Source: Monomorium pharaonis
Taxonomy: Eukaryota; Arthropoda; Insecta; Hymenoptera; Formicidae
DNA length: 64,000 bases
Direction: 5' to 3'
NCBI RefSeq assembly: GCF_013373865.1
Contig: NC_050477.1
Location: 9,418,722 to 9,482,721, forward strand
Shown here piece after piece: positions 12,093-24,500 of the stretch. Made by a program: the position numbers and the translations under genes. Position 1 is the stretch's first letter, and the number at the start of each line of letters is the position of its first letter. The notes below the pieces were generated by a model. That model was not told the origin of the DNA. It made no database searches and saw only the letters and a list, made by a program, of their open reading frames with translations.

Positions 12093-12680
12093 AAAGTTTT
12101 GCGTACACTCTATGTTTAATGTATTACATGCAATGCGTCAAATCTAATAAACCGATAAGGAATTTTTTTCTTATCTATTGTATCTCTTATTTTAATTGTT
12201 TGTACGTTTAAACATAAATTATAAGGTAAAAGGTAATTTTAACATACATTATTGAGAGAAATACGATAATCGGTTTTATTAAAAATTAATTACTTACGAG
12301 TATAATAGTTGTAAATTGTGAATCAAAACTTTTAGAAAACACTTTGAAAAAACAATACAATATAATAAAATGTAGCATAAATTCTTTGCGATTTAGATTT
12401 GATAAAAATGTACCTCTATTTGTTATTCTATTCAATACATATGTACAACAATATTTAATGAAATAAAGGTTTACGTGCGTAGAAATTTATTGTTTAAACA
12501 AAATTATTATGCATTAATCCCTATTGCTAAAATAAAAAACTCATTAAAATTAATTGTCTAATTATTATGTACATTATTAACCATTTAAATAAAAATCTAT
12601 AATGCATTTTTATAAACTTTTTAAAAACTTTACGTTTAATTATACTTATTGTAATTTTAATGAGCCTAAGAGAAGTCAAT
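12093..12680 (+). other. 3' UTR / duplicated tail of downstream FAR copy
   Basis: This non-coding stretch remains alignable with 2339-2935 after the first copy, with scattered substitutions and small indels. The alignment fades after about 12680, which marks the right boundary of the duplicated unit. Confidence 0.7.
12462..12467 (+). terminator. Poly(A) signal of downstream FAR copy
   Basis: AATAAA lies 370 bp after the stop codon, in the same context as the signal at 2717 in the other copy. Confidence 0.55.
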
Positions 12681-15600
12681 TAAAATTGATTCAATTTAGA
12701 TTCGAATTTTAATCAAATTCGTCTATTGTGATTTATTAATTATTTATAATAAATTTAAATAAATAATATAAATTTATATGTGTTTCTTTTTATATGATAT
12801 GCATATATTATATACATATGTATATTTATCAAAACTTTCAAATATTGCGAAAAATATCAAAATAAATTTATAGATTACTCAAGATAAATTTACATTTACA
12901 AAATTACTCTCTTTTCTTCTTTGTAGTTAGAAATTTTGAATATAATTTGTTTTTAATTTTAGAAATTTTGACAAATTTGACATTGTTGAGCGTAAATCGC
13001 AACAACGATGAACTAGATTTTCACTTTATATAGTAGCACAAGAATTTATCCAATTTTCCGAGTATGACTTTCTCGGATCTCCGACCTCAATCGATGCTTT
13101 TCTCATGGTACAAAAGAGTGTTCCAATAGCTTTGCTACCGCACATACAGATAATTGCTCATGTATACAGGATATTGTGTACCAGTATACGATAGAAATAA
13201 GTTTTGACAGTTTGTAAGTAATAATTTTTACAAGATAAAATTAATCTTGATTCTTTTCGGTCAATTTTTAATCTTTTGCTTGTTACGTATAATACTTTAT
13301 GTTTACATACGAACGCTTCGGTTAATATTTATATAAAATTCAAGATTATAAAAGATTAATTATTAATTGTCATTTTAAATAGAAAATGGGAAATCTCTGC
13401 AGATATAGGGCACTTAATAAAATAAATTTTTTTTATTCTGCATATATACCGCTATCATTCATTCTGTAGCTATTTCTCTCCATAGAATATGTAAATTCTA
13501 TCTTGTATTTTCTCTTTTATAATGAATTTGTGCAACTTTACTAATTTATCAATTATAGTAAATTAATTTAAATCAATTATAATAAATTTTTTAATCTTAT
13601 ATAATTATAATTTTTTAAATAGCACTTAATAAGTCATGTCCATAGGTAATTTCTGTGGAGAACAAACCTAACATCTAATGTTGGGCCATAATTTTATTGA
13701 TTAAAAAAAGGAATTAATTGACATAAACTTATGTCAACCTACTGTTATGTTTTATTTCATTTCATTTTGTTTCAACCAATTTTAAAACTGCATTTTTGTA
13801 TTGTCTTATTCTGTATGTACAAAGCATTGTATGCCTATGATTAAGTCACACACCTCATTTTTCTTTAACACCTATCAACGAAATTTGCTTATTATTATGC
13901 AACGATGATAATTATACAAAGCTGCTTACATTTATGACATGCTAACAAATGGTATCCGTTGTCGTTAACTATGTAAACTAAAATTCATGTGTAACCAATG
14001 TTATAATACGACTTTATGAGCATGTGAATTAATGCGATAAATTTGCATTTTAAGAAAAAGCTACAGAAATTAAAAAAAAAAGTAAATTTGTTTTTGTCCG
14101 ATAATTTAGCAAAACTCCACGAAACGAGAGAAAAAGAAACATTTTATTAGATGACTTTGTTTATAAAAAATTTTACAATATTATTTATTTAAGAAATGTA
14201 TTTTTTTCTACTAGGTAAATATTTTTTCTTTCTAAACAGCTTTGTCGTTATTAATTTTAATTTTATTGTCACAATTAAACATGTTATTGATTATATATTA
14301 AAAAAATATTTTAAATATAAAAATGCAGTTTTAAAGTTATCATTATTTTGAAATGTTTTATTATTATTTAAATTTTAGTACTTCAAGTATATTTTACATT
14401 TAGCAGATTACAATCCATACAAGAGAGCACGCCGTAATGTTATTCGCGTCATTGAATGTAGATTAATCTTGACGAAAGTAATCAAATCGCGTTGCAACGG
14501 TAACATAATCTAAGCAGGATTTAAGGCTCAATTGCGGAACAAGATGAGAAGGATAAAGCAACAGTTGCTAGTTCCATACAACATGGAGGGATGGCGCTGA
14601 GAAATCCCAGCCAATCCCCATTTCATTATTGATCCACCCCTGTGCATTAGTTTCGGAAAACAAGCTCACTAGCCGTCGGTCGACGTGCACGAAATCTTTC
14701 CCTCTTTCGTCTCGATTATTTTACCGTGATTTCAACATAATTAAAATTGTATTTGAAATTGTACAGACGAAGTGGGCGTAAATCTTCGTAGAATATTATC
14801 TCTAAATTTTACTTTTTATTTCTTCTCATGCAATTACTATTAATAAAAATACTATAGTGGATTTTTTCTGCGATCTCACAAAACACAATTTCAGTTAACT
14901 GATTTTATCTGATGATTTTATGTTTACGTCACCTTACATTCCTGCACGTGCAAAGTCTCTTAAATAAATCGTGAGAATGTTCACGCAGCACGAATAGAAA
15001 AGCGTAATTTGACAGGAGTGATAAATGTAACAAACTTATTTCAAGAAGAGTTATGATTACAATTAAAAGTTTGTGCAAAATGTCGATATTATTAGAGATA
15101 ACATTTATTTTTGAAAATATACAAAAATTGAATAAATCCTAGAATCTAAAAATTTTTAAATAAAGCTTTAAAATAATCTAAAAATTTACAAGATAAGATA
15201 ACGTCTTCTTATTCTAGAAGCTATTATATTGTTTAAGAAATATTTAAGAGATCGAGTGCTATCAAATTTAAATTTAGAAGCCTTAGAAATTGAAAGTCTA
15301 GTATAAAAAAATCAAGATTATTAAAAATTTAATATTTCATAGTCTAGAGACGCTCCAAACGTTCTGAAAATTTGAACTCCCAAGAGTCTAGAGAATTAAT
15401 AACTTGAGAGATTAAACATATGAGAAAAACTGACAAGAAAGCAACACATATTTTTACATAAAATTGGAGATATAATTTATGGTCATAAAAATAAATATGG
15501 AAAGTCAAATATAGGAGCCAAATAAAAATGCTAATGGTTCAATATGATTACACTTGGCGGCACAAATTATACACCTTAACATAACTGAATTCTCATTTGA

Positions 15601-16300
15601 TTTTTATTTAAAATTTTGATTTAATTTCAAAACAGATAGCTTGTAAAAAGTTAAATAATTTTAGCATTTTGGAATTACCATAATTACAGACATAACAATT
15701 ATTTCGGATTTATCAATTTTAATTTTAATAAACATCTGTTTCTTTTAGTAATTTACATTTATTTATTATTTTATCCTTTTAATCAACGAATTTGTTATAT
15801 AAAATAGCAATATAAAAAGATTGTATAAAACATAAAAAATATTATCAAAATAAACTAAAAGTGTATTTACATTTTTGTAATTTAAATTTAAATTTTTAAT
15901 AATAGAGATAAAGAAAAGCTAATGACAGTATTGTGTGTATAGTAATCTTTTGTATTAAATTTTTATTTAAATTTTTAAAGTAAAATTGCCACGATATAAT
16001 TTATTTAAATTTTGTTAAAAAAAACAGGTATAAATTTTTTTATTATACTAATTAATGAGAATATAATTAGAATTTTATAGAAAAAAAACATAAATAATTC
16101 TATTATAATTTTTTTTAACCAATTTCTAAGTAAGTATATTAGATAAAATTCTAAGATATAATACAAAATTACAACACGACCTCGTATAACACGTTGATAT
16201 TCACACTGTCCTGCTACTCACTTTTTGATGGTATATCGAATTACACTCATTTATAAGATACTTTTAAGTTTTTTTATGATTCATGTTCTTTAAGATAAAT
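12681..16300. other. AT-rich intergenic region without a recognised gene
   Basis: No exon chain was recognised on either strand. One sub-block, about 14400-14720, is clearly less AT-rich and has several CpGs (for example GCCGTCGGTCGACGTGCACG). It could be a distal promoter, enhancer or non-coding exon, but nothing in it identifies a function. Confidence 0.5.
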
Positions 16301-16301
16301 A

Positions 16302-16526
16302 TACTGACAGAAAAGAATGCTTACTTCAAATAAATATTCATTTGAATAGTATCAATTGCATATTTTATAAAAAATGAATAATATTTATTTTAAATGAGAA
16401 ATATTTTCTAAATTATAGAAAGTATTATTTGTTTTAAATAAGTATTATTGATTTTCTATAAAATATGTTATTGATACTATTCAAATGAATATTTATTTGA
16501 GTTAAGCATTCTTTTCTGTCAGTGTA
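16302..16526. mobile_element. TA-flanked MITE (225 bp)
   Basis: Terminal inverted repeats of about 100 bp per arm start ACTGACAGAAAAGAATGC on the left and end in the complement GCATTCTTTTCTGTCAGT on the right. TA dinucleotides at the ends fit TA target duplication, as used by Tc1/mariner-type elements. There is no coding capacity. The arms also share CAAATAAATATTCATTTGAA. Confidence 0.75.
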
Positions 16527-16578
16527 CAATTGTAGTAATTCGGTTGATTTTTTACACTTATAGTCTATCTGTAGAGAG

Positions 16579-16773
16579 TACACAGAAAAAAAAATTTAGT
16601 TGAATTAACTGAAATGTGAACTAACGGTTCGGATTCTAGTTAAACCTACCAGATTTCCAATTAATTTAACAAAAATTCTTGTTGAATTAATTGGAAATCT
16701 GGTAAGATTAACTAGAAATCTGAACCGTTAGTTCAATTTCAGTTATTTCAACAATACTCTTTTTTTCAGTGTA
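16579..16773. mobile_element. TA-flanked MITE (about 195 bp)
   Basis: The ends read TACACAGAAAAAAA on the left and the complement of TACACTGAAAAAAAG on the right. Long imperfect inverted arms meet near 16675 and contain CTAACGGTTC, CAGATTTCCAATTAA and their complements. TA flanks suggest a mariner-type non-autonomous element. It lies only 52 bp from the preceding MITE and has a different sequence. Confidence 0.75.
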
Positions 16774-17475
16774 GTATATGTATAGAAGATATTATACATT
16801 CTGTGATATCTTAAAATTCGATATTATATTAACTTTGTTTTTACACAAAATTGCGATATATTTAGTGCTTAAATATTTAGTGGAACACACATGAGTGGTA
16901 TGTAAAGAATTTTTTTACAGATATATAATAAAAAATAATATTTTAAGTAGAAAATTTATTTATGACTGTTAGCTGATCTAGATATAATTTAAAAAAAGAA
17001 AAATAGTGTATAGAGTAACTATATAAAAATTCAAGCGCCTTTTAATATTTAATAAAGTGTTTTTCTTCTTTTCTTTTATTTTTTCTGTTATTCTTTATGA
17101 GTGCGTCATAAAATTGCACATTTACTTTAATGTTAACATTTTCAGAGTGAATATGATAAAGTATGTAGGTCATAGCGACTAAACCTTTTTAATATTAACA
17201 AAGAATGATGTATGATATATAAGACATTTCTTTATATAAGAATCTTTTTGACTAGAATATTCGACAATTTGAATTCCTTCTCAATAAAAAGAACAGCAGT
17301 ATGTGATATACGAAAATAAATTCATTCTCTTTTTAATTTGTGCGTGGTTCTATGTGTGCGTAAGCGCGTGTGACTAAATACATTAATATTTATTTTTATA
17401 TAAATAGATTTTATTATATTTATATATAATTAATTTTTATTATTAATATTTATATTTATATATCTAAAATTTTTA

Positions 17476-17515
17476 ATATATATATATATATATATATATT
17501 TATTTATTTATTTAT
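17476..17515. repeat. (TA)n followed by (TTTA)n microsatellite
   Basis: A run of about 12 TA units passes directly into TTTATTTATTTA. Confidence 0.85.
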
Positions 17516-17809
17516 GATATGTATAAAACAAAACAATATGAATGAAATAGATTCCATCGGATATTCTAAATGTTGATTTTTTGTAATTTCTGTCCTGTTT
17601 TATATTATACATTACATCTAATATGTATTTGTATGCAAAAACGCTTAACAAATATCACAGAAGAACATTTAAAAGATCTTAAATTTTTTAAACGTCCTTT
17701 TTAAATTTTCCTTTGAATTTTAGACACTACAATTTTTGAAAGCATTCTTGAGATATTTTTTCCTCTAAAATTTCAGAGAATCTCCGTATTTTTTATTTAC
17801 ACTCTTCTT

Positions 17810-18548
17810 AGGCAGTCGGGTTTCGTTTCTGCAAGCTCGTCGTCTCGTTTTTCGTTTTCGTGCCACGCTGGAAATGCACCTGTCGCTTGATTAATTCGGT
17901 GGCGATTCAGCGTGACAAGTGCAAGCGGTGTACGTCACCCATTAACGACGCTCGGCGTACGCGTAATGGTGTACGCCGGTTCCAGCGGGTGGTGACGATG
18001 AAAGCCGGCTCCGGCCACCACACACCGTTGAGGGCGCGTGCGCCAATTATTCCCCCGGTGCAAACTCACGGGGGTTGTTTAAGGCGCGAATTCTCGGAGG
18101 ACAGAGAGCAGTCGACGGGCCAGCCTCCAGGAGGCACGTTCGCGTGAAACCGTCGGGGACGCGCTCTTCCGACGAAGGGTGACTGAAACTCACCGTGTCT
18201 CAGGACTCCGCGATTCAGGACTACTCCTCCTTTACCTTGACCCCACTTGACCTCGGCTGGGCGACACACCTGGTTCGATACCATACGCAGCAACAAATAG
18301 GGAAAGGATTCCTGGCTGTTACATAGATTCCCTACGTCTCGCTGATTCTCTTGAGACTTGATCGAACTGCAACTGGAACTACGTTGGCGAGCGACGAATG
18401 GCGCGAAAACGGTATCAATGAATGGAGTATCCGATATTATGGGTGATACAAGAGACAGCTTGCGCGATCATTGAGGATTAGATGAGAGGAGGGTCTGGCC
18501 TTTATTCAGTGATCTCCCCCATAATCGCGGCTCAACAGAGGAGTAAGG
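17810..18548 (+). promoter_or_regulatory. CpG-rich promoter / 5' UTR block of the otoferlin gene
   Basis: Base composition changes abruptly here from very AT-rich to GC- and CpG-rich (for example GGTGTACGCCGGTTCCAGCG and GGGCGCGTGCGCC), and the block ends at the otoferlin start codon. An in-frame TAA at 18522-18524 stops the reading frame upstream of the ATG. Small open frames inside on both strands (17860-18147 +, 18066-18296 -) match nothing I know and are probably by-products of low stop density. The transcription start is not identifiable; a TATA box was not seen at a convincing position. Confidence 0.55.
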
Positions 18549-21500
18549 ATGTCGCTCGTTGTTATCCTGAAGAACATTCAGGGTCTTAAGTGCAAGGGCG
18601 ACAAGGTCGCGAAGATCGATTTTCGAGGTAACGTTAGAATATAATTCAAAATTTATTAAATCGCTGACGTTCGCAGAAAATAGAGTTTTTGACGAGAACG
18701 ATTTACTCGAGTCAATTTATCGCGCAAGATAATATCCTTCTCAAAGAAGTCAGAATAAGAAAAAGAACGATTTTTTATGTGCAAAATTAAATTCAATAAA
18801 TTATTACTTTCTAGAAAAGATCATCGAAGAACTTATCGATACTTTTTAAGCGTTTTTAAAGTAATAAACATTTATTAGATTACCAATCTTTTTATTTTTT
18901 TTCTAATCTTAATATATATATTTTACTTCATTTACTTATTACATTATATTGATATGCACGTATCCATTTTTTAGAATATATTAGCATTTTCTTTTCTTTT
19001 TAAAAAAGAAAGAAATTATTAGAGATAATGTAGAAAGAGCTATATTGTTTTCTAATTTATATGTAATAATTATAATGCGTAACATATGCCTTATACTTGA
19101 TAGCTATCGTTGTATCTTGATTATCTGAGTACTCTCAATATTGTCACGTTATTATTATGTAGATTCTATAGATTAATACACACAATTATCACGTACTTCG
19201 GTGCACATACGCATCCTTTGTCGGTCTAGTGTGTTATATTCAAGCGATTAATTGTATCGTAGATTTGCATGCTCGCTGTAGGAGAATTGTCAGATCTCCA
19301 AGCGACGTTCCGGTTTAATCTTCCTAATTTTCGAGTTAACTGGTTGTAGTGGCATGCTGCTACGCGCTGATAATCGTTTTTCGATAATCGACAAATGACG
19401 CGTTAATTGAAATTTTTCAATAATTAAAATCGACAACGACATAGTTACAAAAAAAGTATGTTTTTCATTGTGATTTTTAAAAAGTATAATTTGTTATTTT
19501 TATTTTGCAAAAAATATGGAAATTAAACCATAAATTTAACATGATTTTAGTATCATGTATTATGCGTTGTTGTTCGTTTTATTGTCATCAAAAATACAGC
19601 TTGTGCGTTTTATTTTATATTAAGTATCGTATTAAATGATCTATTGTTAGAAACATTTTATAATTTACATTATATAAATTTAAAAGAAAAGATAGAGAAT
19701 TTATATAAAAACCAAAAATAATTATATATATTTTTTATTTATAGTACCATTTCAAATACACTTTTCATTTATTATCAATCTTTTCTTAAGCAAAGTTAAT
19801 TGACTTTTAATATCATACTTAATATCTTCACTACACACTTTTATTAAATACAACAAATATCAGTATCACAACACTGAGATGTTTGAATAATGTTTCCACA
19901 AATATTTGTAGGATGTTCACATCAGACGAAAACCATATAAAAATGGTAACACATACTTCCTCAGATTTTCTCAGAATTTTTCTAGTCTTCACACTTTCTT
20001 AAGCCTGTTCTCAAAACAGTTTCTTTTAGATGTTTTATTTGGTGTTGCTTGACAATGGTGTGTCGTGAGATTGCACATACGGAAAATTCAAACGCAAACA
20101 GCGAGAGACGCATACCCCAGAGCCTAAATTCTAAAGAGAGAGTAACGTTTCATTTAATCATATCTGCCCTAGTTTGCGCTTTGTACGCGAAGCTCGGTAG
20201 ACGAATCTCTAACTATGGTGCGCGTCAGTAGAGAAAAAGTAGCGGTTAGATCTAATATCCATTACATGTGCAATTATGCTTAATAAAGAATTAGAAATGT
20301 TACGTGCGATTACGAAATTATGAGTTTCGAGTTTGACTTTTATATAATCCGTAATATAATGGGAGGACCTTGCTACACGGTTGTAATACTCGTCTGGCCT
20401 GCGCGGATTATTAACATTAGAATTATTCACATCATTGCATTAAAAGCATCTAGCGTTGGAATTATAATGTTAAACGCGCAAGCAGTGAGGAATTTAATGA
20501 CGAGCGTAAGATTCTAGAAATTCCGAAATCTGAAGTCTCTCTGTAAATATATTTGTAAATAGATGCGTAAATGATTCATGAACATCCTCGCATTTTTGTA
20601 ATAATTAATTTTGTATAATGTTTAGAATTTAAGCAACGAGATATTTAAGAAATAAAACGGAATGCTTCTGTTTATTTAATTATGCATAACATTTGTTTAA
20701 GAATTAAAAATAAAATGTCAGAAAGTATTCTTGACCTTTCAGTGGAAGTAAATACGTTACAATGGAAATGCTTTAATTAAGAAGTGGACATTTTTTAAAT
20801 GGAATACATAATTAAAATAATTGTTTCTGGAGCAGTATTATAGGATTTAACAGATATTATGGACTTAAGTTACTTTCATTTTCCCTGTAATTATCCGTTA
20901 AAATTTTTTATCACATGGAAATGAAAAAGTAATCATTTGATATATATTTCAATATATGTATTGTAACATAATAACTTCTTGAATTATTAATAATTAAGAG
21001 AGAAATTTATTTTATACAAAAAGTAAAAGTACATATTAAAAATGGCAATATATGACATGTTAATAACATGTTTAACAAAAAATTGTTTTTTCTTTCTCTA
21101 TGTAAGTGCCATGTATTCTGAAGATTTTTTTCGTGTTGAAAAAATTAATTTTATGTTATTGTCAGAATTTGTGTAGTATGTCAGCATTTTAAATAAATTA
21201 GAATGAAGTCTATCGAAAATAATGTCTTGATAATTTTTAATATTTTTACGGCAAGAAAGGAATTTGTTTCTAAACAAAATCAATGGTATTTAAAAATAAA
21301 ATTTAAAAGTTTTCAAAATAAATTTTAGTTTATGGCAATATGACTTACTTTAGTTTAATATATAGAATACATATGGCACATTAGTTTAATTATTACTTTT
21401 ACTTTTTGTATAATCTATAATATTGAAAAGTCAAATATATAATTAAATACTTTTCCGTAAGTTAATAAAGAAAATAATAAGTGCTATCGTTGTAAGTTCA

Positions 21501-24500
21501 AAAGACAAACATTTTAATAAACTTAAATACAGACACATATTAGTAAGTGTAAAAGTTGCTTGGAAAGCACTTTGGAGTTTGCCATTATTTATTGACAATT
21601 TTGTGTAATATAATGTCTTTTTTCAAAATTTGTACATTAAATTACTCTTAACAAATAATTTAAATTATCATTATTTATCTGTTACTATTTAAGTACGCAT
21701 TAATTTTTAAAAATATGTATTTGTCTTTTTTATACAAGATTATAGAAAATTTATAAATAGTTTTTAAATTTACAAATAGTTATAATTTAATGAAAAGAAG
21801 TCATACAAATTAGCTACTATTGTAACAAAAATTTATTTATAAAATCTTTTGAATTGTATTTTTAAAAACCATTGACTGTATTTAGAAGCAAGTTTTTTTT
21901 TTGCTAAAAAATGTTGAAAATAACTAATTTGTCCTTTTTCACCCAATTTATCTCAATTTTAATGAAAATTTTGGTGTCGAACAGTGTAAATAATATGCTC
22001 ATTTGTAAACATACATTGGTACATACATCTTTTGTGGTTCAAAACCACTTGATATCATGAAATCGATGCGTAAATAAATGTTGTGTTATATCGCATCGAA
22101 TTATATGATATGTACTGCAGCAAATAGAGACGATTATATTAAATTTAGTCAAATAGAAGTGGATAAATTTGATAAACAAATGGTTTTGATTCAACGTCGA
22201 TCATATACGGAAATAATAATTTATCTCAAATATCGATTGTCTATGGCAACTCTATCACACTTTTTCATATTATTTCTCTGCAAATCATAAGTAACTTTTT
22301 TTTAATCCTTTTGTAATTTTGTCAATATTTCGTATGTAATATATGAGAAAATACGAAAATTATATGAATCGAAAACTAATTAATTTATCATCGATAAATT
22401 CCGTGGTATAATAAAAACAATATAATTGTATGCTTTGCAATTAATTAGTAATAATTACTTGATTATTATAAACAAAGATAATTTGCATTCTCATTGCATA
22501 GTTGAAACAACAAAATAATAATGGGTACCACTTATAATAATGGGATAATTTTCTGCGTGAATTTTGACGCTAATTATTAAAGAATCTATCGTGATAATGC
22601 AGATGTATAAATAATATTTGGTGTTAAGATCTTTTAAATTTACATGGCAATCGTTATAATGTTATTTTCAGAACGGACATCGATCGTTCTCGCAAAGTGC
22701 CATTACTAAGCAATTTGCAAATATCCTCGAGAGCAAATCGATAACTGCATTCGTTATGCAAATAAAACGCAATATTTATGCATTTGCAGTCAGACTCTTT
22801 CTTATGTATGTTGTTCAGCTATTTTTGCATAATACTTGATTTCCTATACTGTTGGCACGCATAAAAAAGTAGCGTTTGACATCGTAGTTGTTCAGCTCGT
22901 TAATATAGTACGGCCTTTACAACTTGTTTTGCATAAAATTACACAGGCAGCACTGATGACTGACAGAAATAAATTTAAAATAATAGCAACGAGAACATTG
23001 CGCTGTAATTATCTTAAATATGTGTATTTGATATATTAAATTTAAAATGTAAGATCAAAAAATAAAACAATTTTTAGTTTGCTACTTTGATAATTAATGA
23101 TATTTAAATAAAGGAAACAGTAATTTTTTAGATTTTTTATGATTATTAGTATAATAATTCTATTTTTATAAAAATATATATAATGCGAAATTTTTAGAGA
23201 AAAAATTTGTATTATTGTTTTGTTTCTACTATTTAATTGTCACTCGAATTTTAGTAACTTTATTTTTACTTAAATTCTTCAAAAATGTTTATAAAAATAT
23301 ATTTTAACGCATACTTCTCGATAACATTACACATTTCTAATGCTTATCAGAAAAACTGAAGACCGCCTTGTTCTACTTTCAATGGAAAAAAAAACATTAG
23401 AATTCCATAGAAAAAAATGTGAAAGAAGAGGGATTGTCACGTGTATTCGTTTGATCTCATTGCGCGTTAACGAACGAACGCTCACGTTCTCCTTCGATTG
23501 CATATGCGCCGCGCGTGGCTGACCGTAAAGCACCTTATCTACGCAAAACTTTCTATCTCTCTGGGTTTTTCACAGGTAAACCGATAAAAATTTTATTATC
23601 TCATTGGTTAAACTTTGTCCCGCAAGCAAAACATGTCGCTCGTAACCATCTTTTCGTCTCTAATAAACAGAAAATAATCGCAAGTTTTGCACGAAATGAA
23701 TCGATTGTGATAAATAGAACAATTAGATGTAGCTTTTCTAGTATATATTATTTTTCTAGTATATATTATAATATAAATAGCCGCTTGTTCTATGTAAATA
23801 TTAAAAGCAAAAGGTAATAATGTATCTAATTAATCTTTCTTCGTATTAGCTTATCTTTATCTAATATATATTCAACTTATAAATCAAATATTTTCGGTTA
23901 GCTCATGGTTAAATCGCAAATACAAATAGGACGTGTCACTCAAAACTGGCCCACTTTTTACATATCTAATAAAAGCATTTAGAAAATCGCACAGAATTTT
24001 GCTGAAGATAAATAAATGATCAACAAGCCACAAAAAGAGAATACGATATTTCTTTCTTTGCGATATGAAATCGCTGTTTGATAAAAAATAATCATGCCGA
24101 CTTGTCGCTGGCATATCTTTTTCAAGAGCACTCACAAAAAGCAAATTATTTTTACGTTATTATCCCCAACGGTTGTTAGGTGTATCGCAACGCGATTTAA
24201 TCGTATTGCACCCGTGCCTAGTATTCCAAGAATTCTACAGTAGGGAAATAGCAGGAAGGTATTTACTGTTATTCAGCAATAAACTTGCACTTTGTGTTCT
24301 AGTTGCCCCAAAGATATCTCTATCCCATGATGCTCTCTAAAGCTAAGTCTGATATGTTCACTTTTCTACTTTATGAATTTGTAGCAGCGCTACTGACGTA
24401 AAACCGCGAAATGTAATTTTAATTTGCCCCAGAGTGGCGTTATTACTGGCAAACTTGTAAAGAGCTTTCAAATTTAAAATGAAAACTGACATATGCGTTA

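Noticed and set aside
17860..18296. Open frames on both strands upstream of otoferlin
   Set aside because: The block is GC-rich, which lowers stop codon density; no recognisable domain and no splice logic.
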